Positions 50,738 to 59,338 of a DNA stretch of 64,000 bases are shown here, piece after piece (positions within the stretch are counted from its first letter, which is position 1; the number at the start of each line of letters is the position of its first letter). Both the position numbers and the translations under genes were made by a program. Origin of the DNA: DUML01 sp050949905 (lineage in GTDB: Bacteria > Bacillota > Desulfitobacteriia > Desulfitobacteriales > Syntrophobotulaceae); contig JBMNGP010000015.1 of NCBI GenBank assembly GCA_050949905.1, forward strand, positions 1-64,000. The letters are read 5' to 3'. The notes under the pieces were generated by a model, which saw nothing but the letters and a program-made list of their open reading frames with translations, did not search any database and was not told the origin of the DNA.

Positions 50738-51377
50738 GCTTAAATGGGATTATGCACTCTACCTGGTAACAGACCGCAGCTATATCGGCAAGCGCTGCTT
50801 GCCGGATTGTGTGGCCGAGGCGCTTGAAGGAGGGGTAACAATTGTCCAGCTGCGGGAGAAGACAGCCTCCTCCCAGGAATTTTATGCCCTGGCTTTGGCC
50901 GTGAAAGAGGTTACATCCCGGTATAAGGTACCGCTGATTATCAACGACCGGCTGGACATAGCCCTGGCTGTTGATGCTGACGGACTGCATCTCGGGCAGG
51001 ATGACCTGCCTATTGAAATTGCCCGCAGGCATTTTGGGGAGAATAAAGTTATCGGGATTTCGGTAAGCAATGTCCAGGAAGCCATACAGGCGGAAAAAGA
51101 GGGTGCTGACTACCTGGGAGCCGGGGCGATGTTTGCCACGGGTACCAAAACAGATGCTGATTTAGTTACCCTGAACGAGCTTCAAAAGATTAAAAAAGCA
51201 GTATCCATCCCGGTGGTAGCAATCGGCGGGATTAAAAAACATAATGCCACTGAAATATTAAGCACAGGTATTGACGGGATATCTGTCGTTTCAGCCATCC
51301 TGGCTGAAGAGGATATAGCCGGCGCCGCCCGCACTCTCAGGAATATTGTGGATAAAGTTAAGTCGGGAAGAGGATAA
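50730..51377 (+). CDS. thiE: Thiamine-phosphate synthase
   Basis: ThiE joins HMP-PP and thiazole phosphate to thiamine phosphate. It is a TIM-barrel protein of 215 residues with YLVTDRSY, VQLREKTASSQEF, LIINDRLDIALAVDADGLHLGQDDLP, GISVSN, and the phosphate-binding VVAIGGIKKHNATEI. TTG 50730 overlaps the end of thiM, giving coupled translation. It completes the riboswitch-controlled operon. Confidence 0.96.
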   Translation: MCKLKWDYALYLVTDRSYIGKRCLPDCVAEALEGGVTIVQLREKTASSQEFYALALAVKEVTSRYKVPLIINDRLDIALAVDADGLHLGQDDLPIEIARRHFGENKVIGISVSNVQEAIQAEKEGADYLGAGAMFATGTKTDADLVTLNELQKIKKAVSIPVVAIGGIKKHNATEILSTGIDGISVVSAILAEEDIAGAARTLRNIVDKVKSGRG

Positions 51378-51696
51378 GAGGATAGGGAAAGATAATAGAT
51401 AATGAAAAGATATGGACTAAGGCATGGTTAGTCCCAACGGAATTAAACTAAGTCATTAAATTAGGTTCTGTTTTTGAGAATAGTAAAAATAGATTCAGGA
51501 TAATAACAGTCAAGCAGGATATAGTGTCCTGCTTGATTGCTTATAAAGAGTATTCAAAAAACTGACTGAAAATGCTATAATTTAACTATTATGTGACAAT
51601 TTGTTATGCTATACTACAGGTGGGATTCCCGCAACAGTATTCGCAAATCCCGCTAGATTTGGATTTTACCCGAATTAGTTCGGGAAAAAGGAGTTA
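51378..51696 (+). other. Intergenic region before the first group II intron
   Basis: It holds a likely thi-operon terminator, CAAGCAGGA (51511-51519) / TCCTGCTTG (51527-51535), with a poor T-run. Next come GGGATT / AATCCC repeats near 51622-51650. A hairpin CCCGAA (51669-51674) / TTCGGG (51679-51684) follows, 12 nt before the intron, and ends in GTTA at 51693-51696. The last hairpin is the probable target structure of the intron. Confidence 0.6.
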
Positions 51697-53623
51697 GTGC
51701 GCCAAGCAAAGCTTGGTACTTCTTGCAAGGTGAAAGTCCTTGCTGGGTAAGGTCTAGCCAACCACCCATATCGAGTGTTGCTCCGAAACTGGCAACAGCA
51801 AGGCGAAGCGTACACAGAGAATTATATAGGCCATAAGGAGAACCGTAACTCCGGAAGCACATTCAGCCCCGTAAGTGAGGTACCGGAAACGGACAAGAGC
51901 AGACGGCGACATGTTTAACGTCATGGAAGCCAACACGGAAGAATCGACGAATGGCAAGATTCCAGAAGGTCTGTCGGGGTCAGAGAACGTGGCATGTATA
52001 AAGAGAAGTATCAGGAACTTGGGAGGCTCCTGTTGCTCCTGCCAGAAAGCAGGTAGGCTAATCCAATCGAAAAAGAGGACAGCCAATGCACACAGGAATT
52101 CGGATTAACCCATAGTACTCTGAGGACGGGAGAGCCGGCTACACGGGGAAGGGGTTAACAGGCATATGCAGCCCGCAAAGGAAACATTGTCCGGACTGCA
52201 GGACTGGAGGAAACAATGCAAACCTCACTGCGGGGAATAGCAACAAAAGCAAAACAAGACAAAAAGCACAGATTCGGAAACCTCTACGGACTCATTAACC
52301 GTCAGGCATTGTATCAAGCATGGGCTGATATCAACAAAAAAGCAGCCGCCGGTGTGGATAAAGAGACGGCCAAAGAATTTACCAAAAACCTTGACCACAA
52401 CCTAAACGAACTGCTGACAACCCTAAAAGAAAAGAAATACAAAGCCAAGTTGGTCAGAAGAGTCCACATACCAAAAGGGGATGGCAAAACCAGACCGCTA
52501 GGGATCCCGGCAGTCAAAGACAAAGTACTGCAACGAGCGGCAGCTCGGATATTGGAAGCCATCTACGAACAGGACTTTCAAAAATGCAGCTATGGTTACA
52601 GACCGGGAACAGGCCCGCAAAAAGCCGTACAGGAACTCACCAAAGAAATTCAGGGAAAATACAGCTACATTGTAGAAGCTGACATCAAAGGTTTTTTTGA
52701 CAACATCGACCACGGGTGGCTGATGGAAATGCTCAAACAAAGAATCAAAGATACAGCATTTCTGAGACTCATCAACAAATGGCTCAAAGCAGGGATACTG
52801 GAAACAGACGGAAAAGTAATCCATCCCATAACCGGATGTCCGCAAGGTGCAATCATAAGCCCGGTACTGGCCAACATCTATTTGCACTACACACTGGATA
52901 TATGGTTCGAGAAAATTGTAAAACCAAGATGCCAGGCAGAAGCTTACCTCTGCCGTTTCGCTGATGATTTTATCTGCGCCTTCAGGTATAAACGGGACGC
53001 TGAACGATTTTACAAAGCGCTGGCCAGACGGCTCAACAAGTTTGGGTTGGAGATGGCTAAGGAAAAAACCAAAATCATCAGTTTCTCCCGGTTTAGGAAG
53101 CATGAAAACACCAGCTTTGAATTCTTGGGATTCGAATACCGGTGGAAAGTATCCCACAAAGGGAAAGACATCATTGCCAGAAGAACAAGCCGGAACAAAC
53201 TCAGAAAATCAATAAAAGCATTTACAGCGTGGTGCAAAGAGAACCGGAACAACCGGCTGAGGAAGATCGTAGGCATGTTAAATACTAAGCTAAGAGGATA
53301 CTTTAACTATTATGGCGTAATAGGAAACAGCAAAGGAATCACTGAGTTCTATAATATCGCCCTGAAAATCCTGTACAAATGGCTGAACCGCAGAAGCCAG
53401 CGAAAAAGCTTCAACTGGAAAGAGTTCGAAGCAAAAATGAAATGGTATGGATTGGTAAAGCCGAGAATAACCGAAAACCCAAATAAACAGTTACAAATAG
53501 AATGGATAGAAGATTGTTTTGCTTGAATACGGAGGCGAATATGCTTGAAGAGCCCGGTGCGGTAGTTCCGCACGCCGGGATTCTGTGCGGGGGGTGTCGG
53601 GTAACCGGCATCTCTACCGTGAC
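51697..53623 (+). mobile_element. Group II intron copy 1 (class C-like), complete
   Basis: This 1,927-bp retroelement starts with the group II 5' consensus GTGCGCC and ends ACCGTGAC. Domain V is at 53550-53583 (GAGCCCGGTGCGG ... CCGCACGCCGGGATTC, with the AGC triad), and a domain VI stem with a bulged A lies near the 3' end. The encoded reverse transcriptase has no HNH domain. It sits 12 nt after a stem-loop and directly after GTTA. A copy with about nine differences lies 5,098 bp downstream (56795-58721). The boundaries are set by where the two copies diverge. Confidence 0.9.
52216..53526 (+). CDS. ltrA: Group II intron reverse transcriptase/maturase (copy 1)
   Basis: This 436-residue protein helps the intron splice and copies it into new sites. 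RT blocks are visible: GVDKETAKEF, KGDGKTRPLGIP, EADIKGFFDNIDHGWL, GCPQGAIISPVLANIYLHYTLD, and the active site FADDFICAF (a YADD variant). A maturase (X) domain follows (LRGYFNYYGVIGNSKGI ... LNRRSQRKSFNW). It ends without an HNH endonuclease, as in class C introns. AGGAGGAAACA precedes the ATG. Confidence 0.95.
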   Translation: MQTSLRGIATKAKQDKKHRFGNLYGLINRQALYQAWADINKKAAAGVDKETAKEFTKNLDHNLNELLTTLKEKKYKAKLVRRVHIPKGDGKTRPLGIPAVKDKVLQRAAARILEAIYEQDFQKCSYGYRPGTGPQKAVQELTKEIQGKYSYIVEADIKGFFDNIDHGWLMEMLKQRIKDTAFLRLINKWLKAGILETDGKVIHPITGCPQGAIISPVLANIYLHYTLDIWFEKIVKPRCQAEAYLCRFADDFICAFRYKRDAERFYKALARRLNKFGLEMAKEKTKIISFSRFRKHENTSFEFLGFEYRWKVSHKGKDIIARRTSRNKLRKSIKAFTAWCKENRNNRLRKIVGMLNTKLRGYFNYYGVIGNSKGITEFYNIALKILYKWLNRRSQRKSFNWKEFEAKMKWYGLVKPRITENPNKQLQIEWIEDCFA

Positions 53624-53654
53624 TCGGAAATTTTGTTATAAGGGGGAATTAAAC

Positions 53655-54116
53655 GTGAAAATTGCAGAGGCATTAATATTAAGGGCTGATTTTCAAAAAA
53701 GACTTGAGCAAATTCGAGAAAGGCTGACAAGAAGTGCAAAAGTTCAAGAGGGAGATAATCCACCTGAAAATCCCAATGATTTATTAAAAGAAATGAATGA
53801 ACTTATAAAGCAGTATACGAGTTTAGTTCAAAAAATTAACAAAACCAATTCATTGATAGTTATTGAAAATGGAAAAACACTAACAGATTTATTAGCGGAT
53901 AGAGATTCGATTTCTTTGAAAAGAAGTATATTAGAATCATTGGTGCAAGCAACGACAATTAAACACGATCGATATAGTAAATCTGAAGTTAAGTTTTTTA
54001 GTACTGTTAATGTATCTGAAATACAGAAGGAAATTGATTTATTATCCAAAAACTATCGGGAACTTGATACAAAAATTCAGGAAACAAATTGGCAAGCCGA
54101 ATTAATAGAAGAATAA
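53655..54116 (+). CDS. DIP1984-family protein (cargo of first unit)
   Basis: This 153-residue, largely helical protein has the DIP1984-family pattern: KIAEALILRADFQKRLEQIRERL, KVQEGDNPPENPNDLL, INKTNS, TLTDLLADRD, RYSKSEVKFFSTVNV and YRELDTKIQETNW. The function is unknown; members are scattered and often lie near mobile DNA. The start is GTG 53655 behind AAGGGGGAA, 32 nt after the intron. It is the only recognisable protein between intron 1 and the IS91-like element, inside the segment bounded by GTTATCGGA and TCCGATAAC. Confidence 0.82.
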   Translation: MKIAEALILRADFQKRLEQIRERLTRSAKVQEGDNPPENPNDLLKEMNELIKQYTSLVQKINKTNSLIVIENGKTLTDLLADRDSISLKRSILESLVQATTIKHDRYSKSEVKFFSTVNVSEIQKEIDLLSKNYRELDTKIQETNWQAELIEE

Positions 54117-54323
54117 TATAGATGGTAGCTAAAACATTAGAAGCGAGTACAACCCGCCTACTGGGTTAAGTAGGGTTGGCAGGTGTGAGGGGCCGCACTA
54201 TAGGTTCGAATCCTAATTTAATTGTTATGCCTTGTAATGTAACAAGAGCACAAATATTATTTAATGTTAATACCACGTACTGATCTAATGTTTTAGTGAG
54301 GGTGGGAATGGGGGTACAAAACA
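54117..54323 (+). other. Non-coding part of first cargo segment, with tRNA-like T-arm
   Basis: No gene is visible. CTATAGGTTCGAATCCTAAT near 54200-54219 looks like a tRNA T arm, and ACCCGCCTACTGGGTTAAGTAGGG upstream can pair with itself, but I find no acceptor stem, so a functional tRNA is unlikely. TTGTTA / TAACAA (near 54221 and 54239) form a short hairpin. Confidence 0.3.
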
Positions 54324-54332
54324 TCCGATAAC
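54324..54332 (+). other. R''-like end of first cassette-like segment
   Basis: TCCGATAAC is the exact reverse complement of GTTA^TCGGA formed when intron 1 is removed (51693-51696 joined to 53624-53628). Integron cassettes show this relation between the first bases of a cassette and the R'' of its attC site. Sequence shared with the second unit begins at TAAC here. Confidence 0.55.
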
Positions 54333-54645
54333 AGTAAGCGATTTATGATGTTCAGCACAAAAGAAAACAGCCAAAGAACAGAATCTCTGGCGTTGTTGAA
54401 AAGTACATAATAAACCGAAAAACCGGAACATCATGAATCGTGTGTTGTACTAAACCGTCTGCCGACGGAACACAAAAACTATGGAAATTCAATCTTTTTT
54501 AGTCCCTGCCGTTAAACAGAAAACAAAGCAAACCACCAACAAAAAGACAGCAATAATGCAAAACGGCCTAAATAGAACTCAAAAATAGACATACCTTCCC
54601 CCTCCCCAAAAACGGGCATTGCAAAAACTATTCAATTAATAAAAC

Positions 54646-55761
54646 TTAAGTGACGACAGAAGGAAAGGATTGCCACACAAAAGTAACCTTGGAACTACCG
54701 CAGTAAGGACAATACCTTGATTTTGGCCGGGGTGAAAAATCCGGCATTTTACCTTTCGCCAACCGGCGGCAACGGAGCAGTTTGCTACCGATATTCCTGC
54801 TGCATAAAATCCCATAATGCCGGATCTTAACGAAACCATCAGGCAAGATATGCTGAAGAAACCTGCGGGTAAACTCAGCGGACTGAAGCGTCATCAACTT
54901 AGGCTTACCCTTATCTTTATAATCCTTCCAGAAAAAACTGACCGACTTTCCATCAAAAGACTTAATTCTCGAATTACTAATAGCCACCCTATGCGTATAT
55001 CTACCAAGATAGCGAACCACATGCTCCGGAGACTTAAAGGGTTTCTTACAAAAAACAACCCATTTCTTTGCATAAAGGCTATCTACAAAAGAAGCAAAAT
55101 TACCGGGTATGGCAAGTAAGGTGGTCTCATGAAAAAACTTCAGCTCACCCCGGGTATAGGCCTTCTTCAAAAAATAAAGGAACTTACCCCTAAACTTATT
55201 GGAGACAACCTTAACCGGAATAAAAAACTTTTTGCGGGATCGGACAAAGCGAAGACCATCGCTACTAAGCCCGCCTCCAGGGACAATGGCATGAACATGA
55301 GGATGAAATGATAAATTCCGGCCCCAGGTATGCAAAACCGAAGTAAGGCCGATGGTTGCACCTAGATACTTAGGGTCCCTTGCCAGCTCCATCAATGTAT
55401 GACCGGCCGCACGAAGCAAAAGGGAATAAAGCAGCTTTTGGTTGTGCAAAACGAGGGAATTGAGCTCATGGGGAATCGTAAACACCACATGGAAATAACC
55501 TACCGGCAATAACTTCTTTAACTGAGCTTGAACCCAACTCTCCTGCACAGCCAGCTGACACTTGGGACAATGCCGATTACGACAGGAATTGTAGGAAACC
55601 GTTGAAGTTCCGCACTCAGAACAAACCATCGAATGCGCCCCTAGCTTGGCGCTACGGCAATGGCGGATCATATGAAAAGCCTTCGCCTGCTGGGGAGACA
55701 TAGAGATAGCGGTATCCTTAGAAGCATAGACCTGATCAAAAATCTCCTTCAGCTCAGGCAT
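54646..55761 (-). CDS. IS91/IS801-family transposase
   Basis: This HUH-type transposase of about 371 residues includes an N-terminal zinc domain (CRSAKLGAHSMVCSECG, CRNRHCPKCQ) and the HUH-like motif HPHVHAIVPGGGLS. RFVRSRKKFFIPVKVVS and VRYLGRYTHRVAISN follow. A C-terminal zinc pair is present (CPYCGSSK). ATG 55761 overlaps the stop of the recombinase gene (ATGCCTGA), so I prefer it to the upstream in-frame Met at 55800. IS91-type elements move by rolling-circle-like transposition. Confidence 0.9.
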   Translation of the reverse strand: MPELKEIFDQVYASKDTAISMSPQQAKAFHMIRHCRSAKLGAHSMVCSECGTSTVSYNSCRNRHCPKCQLAVQESWVQAQLKKLLPVGYFHVVFTIPHELNSLVLHNQKLLYSLLLRAAGHTLMELARDPKYLGATIGLTSVLHTWGRNLSFHPHVHAIVPGGGLSSDGLRFVRSRKKFFIPVKVVSNKFRGKFLYFLKKAYTRGELKFFHETTLLAIPGNFASFVDSLYAKKWVVFCKKPFKSPEHVVRYLGRYTHRVAISNSRIKSFDGKSVSFFWKDYKDKGKPKLMTLQSAEFTRRFLQHILPDGFVKIRHYGILCSRNIGSKLLRCRRLAKGKMPDFSPRPKSRYCPYCGSSKVTFVWQSFPSVVT

Positions 55762-56614
55762 TAGTATCACCGCCATCCAGCGGACTTTGCACCGCAGCAA
55801 TCCGCTTAACCGAAAGATGGAGATAAAGCGCCGTCGTAGAAATATCGCTGTGCCCTAAGAGAACTTGAATCGTGCGTAAATCGGTACCCCTATCCAGTAA
55901 ATGAGTGGCAAAACTATGGCGCAGAGAATGCACCGTAGCCGGTTTCAAAATTCCGGCCTTAGCCTTGGCTTCCTGAAAAATTTGCTGGATATGCCTGGCC
56001 GAAAGCGGTTTACCTTTGATATATCTGGGGAAAAGAAAATCATCAGGGCGGAAAAGTTTCCAGTATTCCCGCAAAACCCGGAGATTTTCTTGAGAAAGAA
56101 TAGAAAAACGGTCTTTGCCTCCTTTCCCTTGAACAACCCTGATCAGCATTTGCTTGGAATCAATATCCGAGACCCTAAGGTTAAGCGTTTCACTAATACG
56201 AAGCCCGGAAGAATAAGTGGTCAGAAGAATCGCCTTATGCTTCAGATAGCCGACTTGATCAATAATCGCTAGAATCTCCTGTCTGGAAAGAACACAGGGA
56301 AACTTCTTTAAGCGTTTGGGGCGTATAATGACATCATCGGACCAATTACACTGAAGAACCTTATTAAAAAAGAGCTTGAAAGCGTTGCAGGAAATATTGA
56401 TATTGCTGTAACTGATCCCGGACTTAACGCGGTAATGGAGATATTCTTTGAGCTCCTCCGCAGAGATCAAAGGAGCCGGTTTGGCATAATGTTTCTCCAA
56501 AAGCCTCAAGTGGGTCAGGTAATGCCGCATCGTTTGAGGAGAGAACCCGCGAAGTTCCATTTCCGATTTCATTTGCAGAAAATGCTCAGATAGGGTATAA
56601 CGGTTTTGAGTCAT
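55754..56614 (-). CDS. Tyrosine recombinase associated with IS91-like element
   Basis: This phage-integrase-family recombinase has 286 residues. A SAM-like N-terminal core-binding domain (GFSPQTMRHYLTHLRLLE) and a catalytic domain with R in SSGLRISETLNL, H-x-x-R in HSLRHSFATHLL, H in LLGHSDI and Tyr in TTALYLHL are visible. It lacks the extra segment that marks integron integrases (IntI), so I do not call it IntI. Such recombinases often accompany IS91-family transposases. It is the first gene of the element, overlapping tnp by 8 nt. Confidence 0.9.
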   Translation of the reverse strand: MTQNRYTLSEHFLQMKSEMELRGFSPQTMRHYLTHLRLLEKHYAKPAPLISAEELKEYLHYRVKSGISYSNINISCNAFKLFFNKVLQCNWSDDVIIRPKRLKKFPCVLSRQEILAIIDQVGYLKHKAILLTTYSSGLRISETLNLRVSDIDSKQMLIRVVQGKGGKDRFSILSQENLRVLREYWKLFRPDDFLFPRYIKGKPLSARHIQQIFQEAKAKAGILKPATVHSLRHSFATHLLDRGTDLRTIQVLLGHSDISTTALYLHLSVKRIAAVQSPLDGGDTNA

Positions 56615-56732
56615 GATTTAATCATCCTTTCGAATTAAATAGGGATAGATTCAAAAAGATGATATCATGACTCAAATTACATAAGGGTATCCTGTATTTG
56701 ATAAGCCACCGCGCAGCGGTTTAGTACAACAC

Positions 56733-56794
56733 GGAGTTTCCGCAACTTTACCAATATGAATGATGTATGACGCTGCGGAAACTCCTGAACGTTA
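56733..56794 (+). other. attC-like stem-loop ending in GTTA, target of intron 2
   Basis: GGAGTTTCCGCA (56733-56744) and TGCGGAAACTCC (56774-56785) form a 12-bp perfect stem around a 29-nt loop. TGAAC then leads to GTTA (56791-56794), where intron 2 begins. Joined to the sequence after the intron, GTTA becomes GTTAGGC, the attC core-site consensus. The layout L''-loop-L'-spacer-R' fits the inner half of an integron attC site. Confidence 0.5.
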
Positions 56795-58721
56795 GTGCGC
56801 CAAGCAAAGCTTGGTACTTCTTGCAAGGTGAAAGTCCTTGCTGGGTAAGGTCTAGCCAACCACCCATATCGAGTGTTGCTCCGAAACTGGCAACAGCAAG
56901 GCGAAGCGTACACAGAGAATTATATAGGCCATAAGGAGGACCGTAACTCCTGAAGCATATTCAGCCCCGTAAGTGTGGTACCGGAAACGGACAAGAGCAG
57001 ACGGCGACATGCTTAACGTCATGGAAGCTAACACTGAAGAATCGACGAATGGCAAGATTCCAGAAGGTCTGTCGGGGTCAGAGAACGTGGCATGTATAAA
57101 GAGAAGTATCAGGAACTTGGGAGGCTCCTGTTGCTCCTGCCAGAAAGCAGGTAGGCTAATCCAATCGAAAAAGAGGACAGCCAATGCACACAGGAATTCG
57201 GATTAACCCATAGTACTCTGAGGACGGGAGAGCCGGCTACACGGGGAAGGGGTTAACAGGCATATGCAGCCCGCAAAGGAAACATTGTCCGGACTGCAGG
57301 ACTGGAGGAAACAATGCAAACCTCACTGCGGGGAATAGCAACAAAAGCAAAACAAGACAAAAAGCACAGATTCGGAAACCTCTACGGACTCATTAACCGT
57401 CAGGCATTGTATCAAGCATGGGCTGATATCAACAAAAAAGCAGCCGCCGGTGTGGATAAAGAGACGGCCAAAGAATTTACCAAAAACCTTGACCACAACC
57501 TAAACGAACTGCTGACAACCCTAAAAGAAAAGAAATACAAAGCCAAGTTGGTCAGAAGAGTCCACATACCAAAAGGGGATGGCAAAACCAGACCGCTAGG
57601 GATCCCGGCAGTCAAAGACAAAGTACTGCAACGAGCGGCAGCTCGGATATTGGAAGCCATCTACGAACAGGACTTTCAAAAATGCAGCTATGGTTACAGA
57701 CCGGGAACAGGCCCGCAAAAAGCCGTACAGGAACTCACCAAAGAAATTCAGGGAAAATACAGCTACATTGTAGAAGCTGACATCAAAGGTTTTTTTGACA
57801 ACATCGACCACGGGTGGCTGATGGGAATGCTCAAACAAAGAATCAAAGATACAGCATTTCTGAGACTCATCAACAAATGGCTCAAAGCAGGGATACTGGA
57901 AACAGACGGAAAAGTAATCCATCCCATAACCGGATGTCCGCAAGGTGCAATCATAAGCCCGGTACTGGCCAACATCTATTTGCACTACACACTGGATATA
58001 TGGTTCGAGAAAATTGTAAAACCAAGATGCCAGGCAGAAGCTTACCTCTGCCGTTTCGCTGATGATTTTATCTGCGCCTTCAGGTATAAACGGGACGCTG
58101 AACGATTTTACAAAGCGCTGGCCAGACGGCTCAACAAGTTTGGGTTGGAGATGGCTAAGGAAAAAACCAAAATCATCAGTTTCTCCCGGTTTAGGAAGCA
58201 TGAAAACACCAGCTTTGAATTCTTGGGATTCGAATACCGGTGGAAAGTATCCCACAAAGGGAAAGACATCATTGCCAGAAGAACAAGCCGGAACAAACTC
58301 AGAAAATCAATAAAAGCATTTACAGCGTGGTGCAAAGAGAACCGGAACAACCGGCTGAGGAAGATCGTAGGCATGTTAAATACCAAGCTAAGAGGATACT
58401 TTAACTATTATGGCGTAATAGGAAACAGCAAAGGAATCACTGAGTTCTATAATATCGCCCTGAAAATCCTGTACAAATGGCTGAACCGCAGAAGCCAGCG
58501 AAAAAGCTTCAACTGGAAAGAGTTCGAAGCAAAAATGAAATGGTATGGATTGGTAAAGCCGAGAATAACCGAAAACCCAAATAAACAGTTACAAATAGAA
58601 TGGATAGAAGATTGTTTTGCTTGAATACGGAGGCGAATATGCTTGAAGAGCCCGGTGCGGTAGTTCCGCACGCCGGGATTCTGTGCGGGGGGTGTCGGGT
58701 AACCGGCATCTCTACCGTGAC
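56795..58721 (+). mobile_element. Group II intron copy 2 (class C-like), complete
   Basis: This has the same length (1,927 bp) and ends as copy 1, with about nine single-base differences, mostly in the 5' ribozyme region (for example A/G at 56939 and T/C at 57012) plus one amino acid change in the RT. Domain V is at 58648-58681. It lies 9 nt after a 12-bp stem-loop and directly after GTTA. Confidence 0.9.
57314..58624 (+). CDS. ltrA: Group II intron reverse transcriptase/maturase (copy 2)
   Basis: This is identical in length and nearly in sequence to the protein encoded by copy 1; the visible difference is GWLMGMLKQ in place of GWLMEMLKQ. All RT blocks, the FADD active site and the maturase domain are intact, and an HNH domain is absent. 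The high identity of the copies suggests recent mobility or homogenisation. Confidence 0.95.
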   Translation: MQTSLRGIATKAKQDKKHRFGNLYGLINRQALYQAWADINKKAAAGVDKETAKEFTKNLDHNLNELLTTLKEKKYKAKLVRRVHIPKGDGKTRPLGIPAVKDKVLQRAAARILEAIYEQDFQKCSYGYRPGTGPQKAVQELTKEIQGKYSYIVEADIKGFFDNIDHGWLMGMLKQRIKDTAFLRLINKWLKAGILETDGKVIHPITGCPQGAIISPVLANIYLHYTLDIWFEKIVKPRCQAEAYLCRFADDFICAFRYKRDAERFYKALARRLNKFGLEMAKEKTKIISFSRFRKHENTSFEFLGFEYRWKVSHKGKDIIARRTSRNKLRKSIKAFTAWCKENRNNRLRKIVGMLNTKLRGYFNYYGVIGNSKGITEFYNIALKILYKWLNRRSQRKSFNWKEFEAKMKWYGLVKPRITENPNKQLQIEWIEDCFA

Positions 58722-58822
58722 GGCGAAAGCTTTGTTGCATGACTTTTTTTGGAGATAATATGTAGATAATATGCTTTTGGTGATATACTATTATTAGATT
58801 GCTTTTAAAGAGGTGAGTATTT

Positions 58823-59002
58823 ATGAGTAAAGCTAAAGAAGCGGCAATCAAAATAATTACTAACTTACCGGACCAAGCTACTTGGGATGATATTATGTAC
58901 CAATTATATGTCAAGAAGAAGATAGAGTTTTCTCTTAAAGCTGCCGAAGATGGGAAGGTTTATTCCCATGAAGAGGTTAAGAAGAGGATACTAAACAAAT
59001 GA
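58823..59002 (+). CDS. Antitoxin of RelE/ParE-type toxin-antitoxin pair
   Basis: This 59-residue protein begins MSKAKEAAIKIITNLPDQ and continues ATWDDIMYQLYVKKKIEFSL; it ends EEVKKRILNK. The layout (short helical protein with an E-E-V-x-x-R C-terminal segment) is typical of antitoxins encoded before RelE/ParE toxins. AGAGGTG precedes the ATG by 8 nt. Its stop overlaps the toxin start (ATGA), the usual coupling of such pairs. It is in the second cassette-like segment. Confidence 0.8.
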   Translation: MSKAKEAAIKIITNLPDQATWDDIMYQLYVKKKIEFSLKAAEDGKVYSHEEVKKRILNK

Positions 59003-59307
59003 GGATCGAATGGTCTGAACCAGCAGTCTTTGACTTAGAAGGCATAAAAGAGTTTATCGGAAGGGATTCTGAGTATTACGCTGTAGAATTTACAAGTAGA
59101 ATTATTGAGATGATCGAGAAGCTTTCTGCGTTTTCGAATTTGGGGAGAAAGGTTCCTGAGGTTGACGATGAAAGTATCCGAGAAGTTGTTTTCTATAATT
59201 ACCGTATTATATACAAGTTGACTAATGAATCGATTTTAATCTTAGGTATCATTCATGCAGCGAGAGATTTGAATAATATGAAGCCGCATCCTTGGGAAGA
59301 TTCATAA
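58999..59307 (+). CDS. RelE/ParE-family toxin
   Basis: This 102-residue protein has the RelE/ParE pattern: MRIEWSEPAVFDLEGIKEFI at the N-terminus, FSNLGRKVPEV in the middle, and REVVFYNYRIIYKL followed by GIIHAARDL near the end. Whether it cuts mRNA (RelE) or poisons gyrase (ParE) is not decided by sequence. It overlaps its antitoxin gene by 4 nt. Toxin-antitoxin pairs are characteristic stabilising cassettes in chromosomal integrons. Confidence 0.88.
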   Translation: MRIEWSEPAVFDLEGIKEFIGRDSEYYAVEFTSRIIEMIEKLSAFSNLGRKVPEVDDESIREVVFYNYRIIYKLTNESILILGIIHAARDLNNMKPHPWEDS

Positions 59308-59338
59308 CTGCCCAAGGATTTCTTATAAGCACAAAGCC

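Larger units (their letters stand above)
54329..56732 (-). mobile_element. IS91-like element with tyrosine recombinase, complete copy
   Basis: It carries a tyrosine recombinase and an IS91/IS801-type transposase, overlapping and on the minus strand. The left limit is where identity to the truncated copy (59345-60202) begins. The right limit is inferred from a 16-bp inverted motif: GTGTTGTACTAAACCG at 54442-54457 and its reverse complement at 56717-56732, each next to a small GC hairpin. A further pair ATGATGTTC / GAACATCAT lies in the left end. The element appears to sit directly after the R''-like sequence of a cassette. Confidence 0.75.

Noticed and set aside
52498..53157. 219-codon minus-strand frame, repeated at 57596-58255
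   Set aside because: It is antisense to the group II intron reverse transcriptase; its repetition only reflects the intron duplication.
55754..56614. Tyrosine recombinase considered as an integron integrase (IntI)
   Set aside because: The extra segment typical of IntI between the catalytic Arg and the H-x-x-R motif is not present, and the gene is coupled to an IS91-type transposase.
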